From positions 372,001 to 436,000 of the forward strand of contig OX365931.1 of the NCBI GenBank assembly GCA_947243795.1: a stretch of 64,000 nucleotides of DNA, written 5' to 3'. Numbering within the stretch: position 1 is the first letter of the stretch; each line of letters starts with the position of its first letter. A program made the translations under genes and the position numbers. This DNA comes from Saccharomyces uvarum. Lineage: Eukaryota > Ascomycota > Saccharomycetes > Saccharomycetales > Saccharomycetaceae. Shown here piece after piece: positions 28,349-38,650 of this stretch. Under the pieces are notes generated by a model, which was not told the DNA's origin, made no database searches, and saw only the letters and a list, made by a program, of their open reading frames with translations.

Positions 28349-29599
28349 CTATTCTCTCAAAGTGTATTCGGTGTGGTTGCCATCTACTTTTGAAACATGA
28401 TATTTTGAAAAGAAATCGCCCGAATCACCCTTTGCCGTGATAATAAAGTGGTGAGATAGTGGTGTATTGACACTCTTAACTGCAATAATCATATTATGCA
28501 TTTTGTTGCTACTGGCAGTTTCAGTTTCCTGCAATATCTTGAAAAAATCGGCTTTTGAATAACCTCCGCCTTTAAACATTATTTCGGGAAAAGACTTATC
28601 TAAAATGATAACATACACATCCGCAAGGTGTTTTTTACCCTCAAATTTTTTCGATGGGTTCAATGGCAAACCTTTCATCGAATCCAGATACAATTTGTAC
28701 TGAACACTGGCGAATATGGAATCTTGAAATTTCCTCAATTCACTACGACAGTTCTCGATATCCAGTTCTAGGTCATATGATTCTTTGATCCACTTCTCAA
28801 CGTTGTCACCCAAAAAGTATGACCTTATTCCCATTTCATTCTTAGTAAAGGACTCTAATACTCTTTTTTCCAAAAAACTCAAAAACTGTTTCCTGGTTTC
28901 ATCTTGCTTCACTAAATCCACATTTAGACCTTTAGCAAATTCATTAGGAATCCCCATTCTCGATGAAATATCCTTCCAGCTCTGGATCATTGGTTGCATC
29001 TGTAATGACCTCATGGTGGGTACTGTTATTTTCAGTTCTGTTCTTGGTAAAGAGTTTAAGATGTCCTTGTAAAAGACATTTTTCTGCCATCTTTTGAATT
29101 GTTTGAAGAAAATGAACATAATAAGAAAAGGGAAGAAAAAATGGAAGATGAAGGGGATAACAATCATTGTCGAAGTTAAGATAAAAGTGAAAAGACTCAC
29201 TGTTGCGAATAGGAGAAGAAGTGGTGACACTTTGTATACTTTCACAAACGGCTTGTCACCATTCTTTGGCGATCTTGAAAACATGAATTTTATTCGTGCA
29301 AGTGGTGACGAATGGAAAGGTCTTTTGTTCGTCAACTTGAAAATTGAGTTTACCGGATTGGATACAGGACGGGGATGGTACGAACCGCAATTATGAGAAA
29401 GCGAAGACAGCTTATAAGACTTATGACCCTCTATTCCGGAACTCATGCAAGTAGAAGGTACACATAACAACGGTAACAGTGTAGAAGATACACTTAATTG
29501 CCTAAACGAACACGGATTAAAAAGTTTTGTGCTATTGAACGGCTGGATGTTCGCAACCGCTCTTGCTCTGATGACTAATCCCAATGGCAGTCTAGACAT
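28349..29599 (-). CDS. MRX9: Mrx9, mitochondrial gene-expression (MIOREX) protein
   Basis: 416 residues, the counterpart of YDL027C by position and length (about 420). The S. cerevisiae protein was found associated with the mitochondrial ribosome/gene-expression assemblies (MIOREX); its exact activity is unknown to me. The N-terminal region is basic, as expected for mitochondrial import. Two adjacent hydrophobic helices lie at about residues 127-165 (PLLLLFATVSLFTFILTSTM and IPFIFHFFFPFLIMFIFF), so it is probably an inner-membrane protein. The C-terminal 240 residues are soluble, charged and of no domain I recognise. Confidence 0.88.
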   Translation of the reverse strand: MSRLPLGLVIRARAVANIQPFNSTKLFNPCSFRQLSVSSTLLPLLCVPSTCMSSGIEGHKSYKLSSLSHNCGSYHPRPVSNPVNSIFKLTNKRPFHSSPLARIKFMFSRSPKNGDKPFVKVYKVSPLLLLFATVSLFTFILTSTMIVIPFIFHFFFPFLIMFIFFKQFKRWQKNVFYKDILNSLPRTELKITVPTMRSLQMQPMIQSWKDISSRMGIPNEFAKGLNVDLVKQDETRKQFLSFLEKRVLESFTKNEMGIRSYFLGDNVEKWIKESYDLELDIENCRSELRKFQDSIFASVQYKLYLDSMKGLPLNPSKKFEGKKHLADVYVIILDKSFPEIMFKGGGYSKADFFKILQETETASSNKMHNMIIAVKSVNTPLSHHFIITAKGDSGDFFSKYHVSKVDGNHTEYTLRE

Positions 29600-30013
29600 G
29601 GTTTCCTACACATATATGGTACTCCAGATTTTATTTGTATGTTAGCTCACTTGTTCTCTATCATTGTATGTGGTTCTATAGGGGGAGAAGGGTTCCCTTT
29701 CATCTATTCTAGTAGATTTTGAAAAGTTTTAGGTACCCGGTCACTTCCGGGTACTATGATAAAGACAAGTGGAAAGCAAAAATATTCCAATACTCTTCGT
29801 TAAACTAATGGTCCTTTTTTTCATTGTGATGTTGTTGGTTGCTGAATGTATTTATATATATATGGGTATTTTTTTGCATTTTTGTAGTCTTCCTTCTCAT
29901 TAATATGCATACCTTTCTTATTTTTATATAATGCTTTTCTATAGTACGAAAACTAAAGTTATTAGTTTTTTATATACATTTTCTCAGGTATTTTTCTTTT
30001 AAGTAAATGTTCA
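29600..30013. other. MRX9 promoter and RTK1 3' flank
   Basis: 414 AT-rich bases. GGTACCCGGTCACTTCCGGG near 29730-29750 contains a TACCCGG that is one base off the Reb1 consensus. No gene seen. Confidence 0.45.
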
Positions 30014-31861
30014 TTAGTTTGAATCCTTGTTTCCGTGTTCTTTGCTTAGCTCATTTAGTTCTTCTTCGGTGACCAGATGATGCTTGTGGTTTTTTGGTCT
30101 TTCGACCAACTCGCCAGATATAGGGTCAATTTCGCAAGTGGGGACGGATACCAGCCAATCATTCTTCACCACTTCGTTCATCAGTATTCTTTGCTTGGGA
30201 TCCAATGTTAACATTCCGCCTATTATTTTCCGAGAGTCTCTCGGTAATAGCCTTAATATTTTATTTGGGCCCCTAGCAATATCATCTTCGTCTTCAGGCT
30301 CCTCGGTAAACAGTCGAAAGGAATTAAAGGTTTTTTTTGGAGCCTTCCAAGGAAATCTTTTCAAGACCATACAGTAAAATATAATAGCGATCGACCAGAC
30401 GTCTGCTACTCTTGGATCGTAAGATGTTTGTTTTAATAGCTCAGGGGCAAGGTAAGGATCGGACCCCACGATCCCATGAGATTTCACGATGGTGTCTTCG
30501 TAAGGGTATTGGAAAACGACAGCGCTACCGAAGTCAATCAATTTTAAAATGCCGTCATTAGTAACCACGCAGTTGTCTAGCTTCAAGTCTCTATGAGCTA
30601 AACCCATAGAATGGAGATAATTGACACCATGGCACAGTTGTTTGAAATAACAATTTACTTCGTCTTGTGTCATTAAATTGCTCATGACAAGATTGAAGAA
30701 ATCGTATGGCGCGAATTCCATCACTAATAAATACGTGTCACCCTCAGTCAACATGTCAAATGTTTCGATGATATTTTCGTGGTGCAAAGTGGAGCCAATA
30801 CAAAATTCTGTGGTAACTTTCTTAGAATAATTGGCCAATTGAGAATGGTTGGTTCCTTCATTGTTGAGTAGTGGTTTTCTGAACATTTTGCAGGCAAATA
30901 GTTTACCATCGGTTCTTTCCACTACAGATACTGAACCAGAAGCTCCCTCGCCCAATTTTCTACCAGGGATACCATACTTTTCCAACAGTTCCACTGGATT
31001 ATCTGTTTCGTATAGAGATTTCCCATTACTTTCTACTACGTTTCCATTAGTATGTGAGCTAATCTTTGGCTTTGTAGGAGTGGATCTATGGTTGTGGTTG
31101 TGGTGGTTGTCGTGATAATCATTATGAATTTTTTTGAAAAACCTCGTCAATTTTAATGATTTTTTCTTTTTGGTCAAGAGGTCATCACTACCGCTTGAAG
31201 AATGATGGTTTAAGTCCAAAGATCCAGGGGTGGATGATTGAGAGTTCATTAAATGTTTATCTTCGATTTGCTTTTGGAGTATTTCTACGGGATGCATATG
31301 CGTTTGGTATGACAAATTTGAGGACGCGTCAGATTTTGCTGAGGAAACGGTGGAAATGTTATTATGAGCTGTTGAACGGACAGGATGAGGATGGTGAAAA
31401 GTATCCTTTGTGCCTTGATGAATGTAATTTATTGGATTGTGGATACTATGGGGCAGGTGTGGTACGTTGTGCCCGGTACGCACAGGAGTATGAGTATTGT
31501 GTAAAGGCCTTGATGTAGGGGAATCAATAGCTGCCTTCTTAAGCGAAGTGGGAGAAGAGACTAATAATGAAGAATTTGTTACGGCATGTGACTCCTTTGG
31601 TGATGCGCTGTTTCCCACGGTATTCTTGCCAGTAGTTGACCTTCGGTCGTTAGGCTTGCTATGATTCACGTGGTCTTCGTAGTCAGAGTCAGCGGGTTTC
31701 CTGGACGATCTGGAGGAAGATCTTGAAATATCATCTGCCTTTGAATGTGATTGGCTGCCACCGTTGAAAATTTTAGCTGATAAGTTCTTCAATTTAGTTG
31801 GTCTAAATATCGACGATAGCGAAGCCGATGAAGATGAGCGTAAGGGAGTATCCTTGACCAT
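30014..31861 (-). CDS. RTK1: Rtk1, protein kinase of the Hal4/Hal5/Npr1 family
   Basis: 615 residues (620 in S. cerevisiae), YDL025C by position. The protein is linked in S. cerevisiae to ribosome biogenesis and tRNA synthetase complexes (hence the name), with no settled substrate. The N-terminal 280 residues are Ser/His/Asn-rich and disordered. The kinase domain spans about 295-590: GEGASGSVSVVERTDG (Gly loop), FACKMFRKPL (ATP Lys), catalytic HRDLKLDNCVVT near 424, DFGSAVVF, and GSDPYLAPELLKQ. Insert positions and the LKLIDFG context match the fungal Hal/Npr1 subfamily. The start MVKDTPLRSSSSASL is at the ATG at 31861. Confidence 0.94.
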   Translation of the reverse strand: MVKDTPLRSSSSASLSSIFRPTKLKNLSAKIFNGGSQSHSKADDISRSSSRSSRKPADSDYEDHVNHSKPNDRRSTTGKNTVGNSASPKESHAVTNSSLLVSSPTSLKKAAIDSPTSRPLHNTHTPVRTGHNVPHLPHSIHNPINYIHQGTKDTFHHPHPVRSTAHNNISTVSSAKSDASSNLSYQTHMHPVEILQKQIEDKHLMNSQSSTPGSLDLNHHSSSGSDDLLTKKKKSLKLTRFFKKIHNDYHDNHHNHNHRSTPTKPKISSHTNGNVVESNGKSLYETDNPVELLEKYGIPGRKLGEGASGSVSVVERTDGKLFACKMFRKPLLNNEGTNHSQLANYSKKVTTEFCIGSTLHHENIIETFDMLTEGDTYLLVMEFAPYDFFNLVMSNLMTQDEVNCYFKQLCHGVNYLHSMGLAHRDLKLDNCVVTNDGILKLIDFGSAVVFQYPYEDTIVKSHGIVGSDPYLAPELLKQTSYDPRVADVWSIAIIFYCMVLKRFPWKAPKKTFNSFRLFTEEPEDEDDIARGPNKILRLLPRDSRKIIGGMLTLDPKQRILMNEVVKNDWLVSVPTCEIDPISGELVERPKNHKHHLVTEEELNELSKEHGNKDSN

Positions 31862-32883
31862 TATAGTGTGACTATATGCTGTTCCTTTTTGATTTTTCCT
31901 TTATTTATATCTCTTTTCCGATTGCCGTTAGCCTATTAGCACAGCAAAAGAGTCAGCTTGGAAGGATAGTTGGATAGCGTGTCTATATTCAGAAAAGAAG
32001 AACGCGTAAAGAACCGTCAATATGGGTTGATAAATGAATATAACGTCCTTTCGCTATGAGAGGACTGGCATTCATTAGTGGGTATATACCCAGTAGAGTA
32101 GGAAGAGTCATACTAAAAAATAGATGAATCTAAAGCGGAAGGTAGCTTTTCCCCTTATAGATGCAGGACGGTCCGCATTACCCGAACTGGAAGAAAGCAT
32201 GCTTCAAACGAATCTTTACAGGCCCATATTGGAACACTATTGGGGATGTGCCACAGATGGGATTTGCTACGGTCAGTGTTCATTAGTCATCTTCCTGTCC
32301 CCCCTTGTGTAGCCTATCATTTTTTCCTATTAGATATGATCTCGCTGTAGGAGTCTTTTGCTGACAAATAATGGACGCATATGCGGCGTTGAAAAGAACA
32401 CTACAGGCAAGAGAGAATTGAATGAGAGTAACAGAGAAGGTTTCGTGTCTATAAGGATCGAGAGAAAAAAAGGATGCTGTAGAGAAGATGAAGCCAAAAT
32501 TAAAAGGAAAAAAAATGCGATCGCAGAGTATTGTTTTGTAGTGGGCTTATTCAACCGCGCATTCTTGCACAATTTCTTCTTTTTCGTAAAATCAGACAAC
32601 AAATTATAAGCATATTATATTTAGTTATGAAGAGGAGGAAGTCAAAATAAGAAAAAATAAAATCAATATTAGTTTCCTAAAACTAAACACGCACACACCC
32701 AAATTGGGGAAGACAACTGGATGTAACTAAAATCCGGGTTAAAGCAAGGCTGTTTTCTAGCCATAGTATTGGCCGAAATTCTTCTCTTTGCTTTCTTGGA
32801 CACAGACAGCCCTGTAGTCCTCATATATAGTAATGTCAGTATGTAAAGCTAAACTTAACACCTTGAGTATTCCCCCGCCTCAC
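31862..32883. other. RTK1 promoter and DIA3 3' flank
   Basis: About 1 kb. It includes a purine-rich stretch at 32395-32520 and many poly-A tracts, but no conserved frame, tRNA or repeat that I recognise. Short open frames on both strands lack domains. Confidence 0.5.
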
Positions 32884-34287
32884 TTATTCGTCTACTAACG
32901 ACGCATTATACTTGGTTGTGTTCCAATCCCAATAAAAGCTCAATTCTCTCTGATGGCTAACACTGGAGACACCGCAATCTTCATAAAAATTTAGGCCTTC
33001 TAGTCTCTCTTTCGCATACTCGTAAAACTGATTTTCTTGGCAGGAAAATCCTGGACCACCTGAGCAGGTCTCGATAGGAGCCACGGCATCGTTGATCACA
33101 TATCGTACGTAGGATTCTTTTGAGCATTGGAACTTTTCTGTATATATTCTGGCGCCTTGCGGGATATACCACGATTTATGGTAGGTGTGATCACGAAACG
33201 GAACATGAGCAGCCGATAGATTCCTAGTATCGTCAACCAATCCAATGGTGGTTAAATAGTTGAGAATATCACTATCATGCGTGAAGCTCAGCCACACTTT
33301 CTGATCCATATGTGCACTTTCTTGTAGTAGTTTTACTGTCGCATTAAATAGATTAGCACCTATGGATTTGATCAAGTTATAGCCGGGACCATTTTGATAA
33401 AAACTTGTCAAATCGGTTCCGTACGAATAGTATATCAACTCTTCCGCAGTGAACACCTCACAGATGTTACTGTAACCCTTTGCGTTAAGCTCAAAAGCGC
33501 ACCAAGAAAATAATGCATTTGCGTCGCTCTTGCTCAAGTTAAGCCCTTTATTTTCCCTGTTTAGGCGATTAGCGATAATTTCTAAATAGTCACTCGAATA
33601 TTTAGAAAGTACATCACCATTGACACTGGAACTCCAGTTCGGACAAGAGCCCTTGGCGGTCAATGTATTTGCTCCAGAGGATGGAGCCTCGCTGATTGTT
33701 TGCAACGGTATGTTGAAGTTATTGCCCAGCCCGTCGATAAAAAATTGGGCGGTATCATGAACTCTTTTTGAGTTTGAGGTAAAGATGGGGAAGCTGGTGT
33801 AATTCTCAACTAACTGCCCATATCTTGCCAAGAATTCTCTTGCATGCCTCTTTGCATTCATTTCGCCAGTATATGGGTTCAGCACATCCATCGAATTTTC
33901 CAAAGTTGTTTCCATTTCTAGGTCGCTCTCATGGGAAATGAAAAACTCATATTGGTAATTCAGAAATGACAGCGATCCGTTGTACTTACCTGTGTAGTTG
34001 GATATTTTGTACCATGCTTCAAAAATTCCCTCGGCCTCACTCCTGGTAGGATACCTTTCGCCATGCCTACCAATCATTTGCACCTGTGTTAGCGTACAAC
34101 CTACAGGAATATCTGCGGAGATGCCATAATTGGCGGGAAAGGAGAAATATGGCCCAGAGCCACCTAAAAAGGGAAAAAAACCTTGCTGAGAGCCGATCTG
34201 GTCAACGTCTGCCAAACTGCCAAGCGGAATAGCGGCTGTATTAGCTAGCGATGCACATAAAATGGCGCAAGCCAGTGACTTGAACAT
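32884..34287 (-). CDS. DIA3: Dia3, secreted Pho5-type acid phosphatase
   Basis: 467 residues from the ATG at 34287 (468 in S. cerevisiae). It is a histidine acid phosphatase related to Pho3/Pho5/Pho11/Pho12; DIA3 is named for an effect on invasive growth. MFKSLACAILCASLANTAA is a signal peptide. The catalytic block QMIGRHGERYPTRSE lies near residue 70, with the nucleophilic His. The second catalytic His-Asp pair is in FTHDSDILNYL near 330. Numerous NxS/T sites and paired cysteines suit a glycosylated periplasmic enzyme. The frame remains open 15 codons upstream only to a TTG. The position beside tRNA-Ala and GPD1 identifies it as DIA3 rather than a PHO paralogue. Confidence 0.94.
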   Translation of the reverse strand: MFKSLACAILCASLANTAAIPLGSLADVDQIGSQQGFFPFLGGSGPYFSFPANYGISADIPVGCTLTQVQMIGRHGERYPTRSEAEGIFEAWYKISNYTGKYNGSLSFLNYQYEFFISHESDLEMETTLENSMDVLNPYTGEMNAKRHAREFLARYGQLVENYTSFPIFTSNSKRVHDTAQFFIDGLGNNFNIPLQTISEAPSSGANTLTAKGSCPNWSSSVNGDVLSKYSSDYLEIIANRLNRENKGLNLSKSDANALFSWCAFELNAKGYSNICEVFTAEELIYYSYGTDLTSFYQNGPGYNLIKSIGANLFNATVKLLQESAHMDQKVWLSFTHDSDILNYLTTIGLVDDTRNLSAAHVPFRDHTYHKSWYIPQGARIYTEKFQCSKESYVRYVINDAVAPIETCSGGPGFSCQENQFYEYAKERLEGLNFYEDCGVSSVSHQRELSFYWDWNTTKYNASLVDE

Positions 34288-34718
34288 CGTTGTAATCTTA
34301 CACTCTACGATTGGGTTGGAACGGGTTTCCAAGAGACCAAATTACCAGTGTTGTTTGAGAGCAATAGGTGTACAGTTTTTACCTCATTGTGTCAATTCTG
34401 AAGGTAAAAGATGTGTGCCCTTTTTTTTTCTTTCTTTGTGCAAGCCTTAGTTAAGCGAAACCCTCTAAAGTCCCGGTAGTACGTACTTCAACGAAGCACC
34501 TATATGAGTAATATTTAATTAGATATGTGCTTTTTTTACTATTTCGACAAAGACGGTTTACTTTTGTACAGTGCCAGGGAGACCTTCCGGTACAATACCA
34601 AAGTAAAGCTTTTGATGTCAAAGGAGCACTCTTAGTTTATGAGTTCGGGGAAGGTAGCAATGTACCATATATGCCTCAGCAGATTGCCCCGCACCACATT
34701 TCAGAGACAAACATTGGT
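34288..34718. other. DIA3 promoter region
   Basis: 431 bases up to the LTR target site. I see no CACGTG or CACGTT Pho4 site. A short T-rich run lies at 34418-34432. Nothing else recognised. Confidence 0.45.
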
Positions 34719-34723
34719 ATAGG

Positions 34724-35016
34724 TGTTGAGAATTAGTTAGTTTAGTAAGTAGTAATAATTAAGAATAAGCAGTTCTTTCTTATTATATAAGAGAGGTATA
34801 TAAAACACACGCTGATTACTTATATGAAACCCAATGGTTCAAACATAATTCAGAACATTAATAATAAGTTATCAAGTATAACTCATCTCCTTATATGCTA
34901 ATGTCTGATCAATTAATAGGTCTTTATACTCGTCTTCATTAAGTATGTTTGTTTCAGTTCAACATAATTAATATCATATTAAAGAATGTTATGTCCAAGA
35001 TCACCTTATTCCAACA
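34724..35016 (+). mobile_element. Solo Ty LTR, non-delta family, near tRNA-Ala
   Basis: 293 bases with the retrotransposon end motif TGTTG...CAACA and a 5-bp target duplication, ATAGG, at 34719-34723 and 35017-35021. The 5' 184 bases recur at 61796-61979 with only a handful of differences. It does not match the Ty1/Ty2 delta LTRs seen later in the window nor the Ty3 sigma sequence as I remember it; a Ty4/Tsu4-type LTR is my best guess. No internal coding part remains, so it is a solo relic. The intact target duplication suggests a fairly young insertion. It lies about 90 bases upstream of a tRNA gene, the usual target zone. Confidence 0.82.
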
Positions 35017-35109
35017 ATAGGGGAATTAGTGTAAACGAGCACTACGGCGGTTAGACTTTTTACGATAGTTGTTAGTCTACAGCTCTTCCCTAAATATCAT
35101 ACAACATCT

Positions 35110-35182
35110 GGGCGTGTGGCGTAGTCGGTAGCGCGCTCCCTTAGCATGGGAGAGGTCTCCGGTTCGATTCCGGACTCGTCCA
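35110..35182 (+). tRNA. tA(AGC): tRNA-Ala(AGC)
   Basis: 73 bases folding into a cloverleaf: acceptor GGGCGTG with CTCGTCC, D arm from TGGCGTAGTCGGTAGCGC, anticodon arm CTCCC TT AGC AT GGGAG, T arm CCGG TTCGATT CCGG, discriminator A. No intron. The A box overlaps TGGCGTAGTCGG and the B box is GGTTCGATTCC (35161-35171). S. cerevisiae has a tRNA-Ala at the same place upstream of GPD1. Confidence 0.97.
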
Positions 35183-35186
35183 ATCA

Positions 35187-35197
35187 TTTTATTTTTT
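35187..35197 (+). terminator. RNA polymerase III T-run after tRNA-Ala
   Basis: TTTT then A then TTTTTT begins five bases after the tRNA 3' end, the normal Pol III stop signal. Confidence 0.85.
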
Positions 35198-36507
35198 GCT
35201 CTCGCTGCTCTTCGGAACTCTCCTGTCTGCCGTCGCAAAATGCTGGCAAATTTGTGTCGCGCACGTTTTTTTCACATGTATATTGCGGCCAAAACGTCCT
35301 GCATTACTTGATGTCCAGGCAAGAGAGTCTTGTGTCGCTGGTTTGAGCTCGCTTCGCTTTTGGCAGCGACCCTCCTCCCGCAATACTAACAGGTGGTCTT
35401 TCCAGTGCAACCGAACATGTATTCAGGCAGACAAGGATTCGGACCCGCTGACTCCCGCAAGGCGCGTCACCATAAACCCTGGCAAGTCGGTGCATGACCG
35501 TCTTGCGTGGTGGTATCGCAATTGATACTCCGATTATTTTCCGTCTTTTTCCTTTTGTTTTGGCCTCCTCTCTCCTCCTCCTCCTGCTAGAAACAAAAGC
35601 GGCGGACGGAGCTGCCCTCGCCCTACGCAGCTTACCAAAGACCGGGAAAAAGACGGGAAAACAGAAGCCGGTTCGCTCCGGAGAGAACAGTAAATCTTGC
35701 ACACACGTGACGGCCACGAAAATCACGGCGCCCCTCACTGCCCACCACTGAGTCAGCACGACCGAAAACGGCAAATAGCCGCTCTTGCTAGGCAATAGGA
35801 AGCCTGTTTTGCGGTCGAGACAGCGCCGGGTCCAGGCAGCGCAAGCCTTGCGATTGCGTCAAACAACAAAAAAAAGTAACCCCACCACTACGTCGGGGGA
35901 GCAACAGCCCAATTAGATATTGTCTTCGGCCTGGCTTGTCTTGGCTTGGCCTGTCCCCGGTAGATCAGCTCGGAACAAAGCGCGACGCGGGAAACAAGAA
36001 CACGAAACAAGGCCAATGGGTCACTTGTCCCCCTCCTGTCCCTCTCCTGTCCCAGTGTCCCTGACCCACTGCAATCCATTGTCCCTCGGTCGCGGCCCAA
36101 CACCCACGCCCCGGGCACCCAAAAGTCCCCACCCACACCGCCACTACGTAAACGGGGCGCCCCTGCAGTCCCGCCTGCGCGTGGCCTCCCGCCTTACCTC
36201 GCTCCCCCTCCCTTTTCTTTTTCCAGTTTTCCCTATTTTGTCCCTTTTTCCGCACAACAAGTATCAGAATCGGTTCATTTAACCTATCCAACCTAATTCG
36301 CACGCTGAGTGATTTGGTATGCTAGTTTCACAGTTGTATATATACTACCTGGAGCGCAACTGTTAGATCACCTTAATTTCTTTCTTCCCTTAACTCTTCT
36401 TCTTATTTTGTTTCCTATTAAGATCCAGATAAACATCGAAACACAATTGTATATTGTACCCTCCTCGCACAACACACACACACACACATAATAATAATAA
36501 TACAAAG
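35198..36507 (+). promoter_or_regulatory. GPD1 promoter region
   Basis: About 1.3 kb, notably GC-rich compared with its surroundings at 35900-36200. It contains three CCCCT stress elements (36030-36034, 36160-36164, 36205-36209), which bind Msn2/Msn4. Two Rap1-like segments (AACACCCACGCC at 36099-36110 and CCACCCACACC near 36129-36139) match only in part. A TATATATA box is at 36337-36344, followed by a 5' UTR with CA and ATA microsatellites (36471-36500). This fits the known osmotic induction of GPD1 through the HOG pathway and a Rap1 role. Open frames here on both strands arise from the low stop density of GC-rich DNA. Confidence 0.75.
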
Positions 36508-37683
36508 ATGTCTGCCGCTGCTGATAGATTAAATTTAACCTCTGGCCATTTGAACGCCGGTAGAAAGAGAAGTTCCTCCTCCGTCTCGTTGAAGGCCGCT
36601 GAAAAGCCATTCAAGGTCACCGTCATCGGTTCCGGTAACTGGGGTACCACCATCGCCAAGGTCGTTGCTGAAAATTGTAAGGGTTACCCAGAGGTCTTCG
36701 CTCCAGAAGTCCAAATGTGGGTGTTCGAAGAAGACATCAACGGTGAAAAATTGACCGAAATCATAAATACCAGACACCAAAACGTCAAATATTTGCCAAA
36801 CATCACTCTGCCAGACAACCTGGTTGCCAACCCAGATTTGATCGACTCTGTTAAGGATGTCGACATTCTCGTATTCAACATCCCACATCAATTTTTGCCC
36901 CGTATCTGTGGCCAATTGAAGGGCCACGTCAACTCTCACGTCAGAGCTATCTCCTGTTTGAAGGGTTTCGAAGTCGGTGCCAAGGGTGTCCAATTGTTGT
37001 CCTCTTACATCACTGAAGAACTGGGCATCCAATGTGGTGCCTTGTCCGGTGCTAACATTGCCACAGAGGTCGCCCAAGAACATTGGTCCGAAACCACCGT
37101 CGCCTACCACATTCCAAAGGACTTCAGAGGTGAAGGTAAGGATGTCGACCACAAGGTCTTGAAAGCCTTGTTCCACAGACCTTACTTCCACGTCAGCGTC
37201 ATTGAAGATGTCGCCGGTATCTCCATCTGTGGTGCTTTGAAGAACGTCGTCGCCTTGGGTTGCGGTTTCGTCGAAGGTCTAGGCTGGGGTAACAATGCTT
37301 CTGCCGCCATCCAAAGAGTCGGTCTGGGTGAAATCATAAGGTTCGGCCAAATGTTTTTCCCAGAATCTAGGGAAGAAACCTACTACCAAGAATCTGCCGG
37401 TGTTGCCGACTTGATCACCACCTGTGCCGGTGGTAGAAACGTTAAGGTTGCTAGATTAATGGCTACTTCTGGTAAGGATGCCTGGGAGTGTGAAAAAGAG
37501 TTGTTGAACGGCCAATCCGCCCAAGGTTTGATCACCTGTAAGGAAGTTCACGAATGGTTAGAAACCTGTGGTTCCGTTGAAGACTTCCCATTGTTCGAAG
37601 CCGTCTACCAAATCATCTACAACAACTACCCAATGAAGAGCCTGCCGGATATGATTGAAGAATTAGATCTACATGGAGAATAG
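36508..37683 (+). CDS. GPD1: Gpd1, NAD-dependent glycerol-3-phosphate dehydrogenase
   Basis: 391 residues, the S. cerevisiae length. Gpd1 reduces dihydroxyacetone phosphate to glycerol-3-phosphate with NADH, the rate-limiting step of glycerol production in osmotic stress and redox balance. It is found in cytosol, peroxisome and nucleus. The N-terminal MSAAADRLNLTSGHL carries the peroxisomal PTS2-type signal and the phospho-regulated Ser cluster (RKRSSSSVSL). The NAD loop VIGSGNWGTTIAKV is at about 38-51. The catalytic Lys regions are SICGALKNVVALG (near 240) and the GLGWGNNASAAIQRVGL block. There are about nine differences from my memory of S. cerevisiae Gpd1, and the end is HGE rather than HED. 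Codon bias is strong, typical of a highly expressed gene. The in-frame ATG 18 codons upstream lies in the AT/CA-rich leader and is not the start. Confidence 0.98.
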   Translation: MSAAADRLNLTSGHLNAGRKRSSSSVSLKAAEKPFKVTVIGSGNWGTTIAKVVAENCKGYPEVFAPEVQMWVFEEDINGEKLTEIINTRHQNVKYLPNITLPDNLVANPDLIDSVKDVDILVFNIPHQFLPRICGQLKGHVNSHVRAISCLKGFEVGAKGVQLLSSYITEELGIQCGALSGANIATEVAQEHWSETTVAYHIPKDFRGEGKDVDHKVLKALFHRPYFHVSVIEDVAGISICGALKNVVALGCGFVEGLGWGNNASAAIQRVGLGEIIRFGQMFFPESREETYYQESAGVADLITTCAGGRNVKVARLMATSGKDAWECEKELLNGQSAQGLITCKEVHEWLETCGSVEDFPLFEAVYQIIYNNYPMKSLPDMIEELDLHGE

Positions 37684-38650
37684 ATCTAGAGAAGGATAAT
37701 AATATATTGTCGTTTTCGCTTCTGCCTCATCTTCAAGGTTTTATATCATATTCATAAACTAGCATTATGTCATTTCCCATAACTACTTTATCACGTTAGA
37801 AATTTCTTAACATTAAATTAATAAAAAAATTTAATAACCAAACAAAATAAATAAATATGTATATTTAAAAATCAATTAAACCCTATAGAAACAAAAGGTT
37901 TTTGTCATTCTGTCAACTTTGCCTTCTTTTTTGTCTTTGTTCAAATTCAGCTTTATTACTGACGCGTGCGTGTCTGGGTGTGCCTCTTTACTTGGCAACC
38001 TCTATAACAAGACACTGGTCTTAAGAAAGAGTGCGCATTGAATAGATTCAAACATAGCTTTCATTACTTGAGCTACAAAATCGCAAATATATGCGCATGC
38101 ATGCTGAAACATAAATAAATAAATAGATAGATAGATTATATTGGTTATGGTGAGGCGGGCGTCCTAAGAAAATAAGGGGTTATCTTTACAGGAATCAAAA
38201 AAAAAAAAAAAAAAAAAAAAAAAGAAAGGCAGCAAGCAGACTCTATTCTATGATGATTCAACCAATATGTGATTGTCGTATTCATAAACACTTCTTTGAT
38301 CTTGCGAGAAGCTGAATTTCTCGTAACTGAAATTAACTTTGTGGCTGTCTTTTTTCCAGTGGGCTCGTGGTTCTTTGCGAATAAGGAGTATTTTTCCCAT
38401 TTTCGAAAATGGGTGATAATCTGTCAGGTTGTTGTCACTCCACCACGAAAACAATACGGAGCTAATTCTTTTTTTCTTTTTTTGCCTGTGGCTAAAATCT
38501 CCCACTCGTACGCATGGAACAAACGTGATAAAAAGTTCTAGTAGCTATAATCATTCATTATATATAAGAGTTAGCTATAATTTTAGCAATTACGTAGTTC
38601 GTGCATTTTGATTTTAAGACTATAGGGTACAGATAGAATAAACTGCAATA
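37684..38650. other. GPD1-GPM2 spacer with A27 tract
   Basis: 967 bases. Contains the GPD1 terminator region, an ATAA/ATAG microsatellite near 38113-38140, and an unbroken run of 27 A at 38197-38223. The GPM2 promoter occupies the right part. No gene or RNA recognised. Confidence 0.6.

Noticed and set aside
35304-35795. 163-codon minus-strand frame upstream of GPD1
   Set aside because: Lies in GC-rich promoter DNA with few stops; no domain, and composition is unlike protein. It corresponds to the area of doubtful S. cerevisiae ORFs.
36454-36507. N-terminal extension of Gpd1 by 18 codons
   Set aside because: The extra residues come from CA and ATA microsatellites in the leader. The ATG at 36508 matches the known start.
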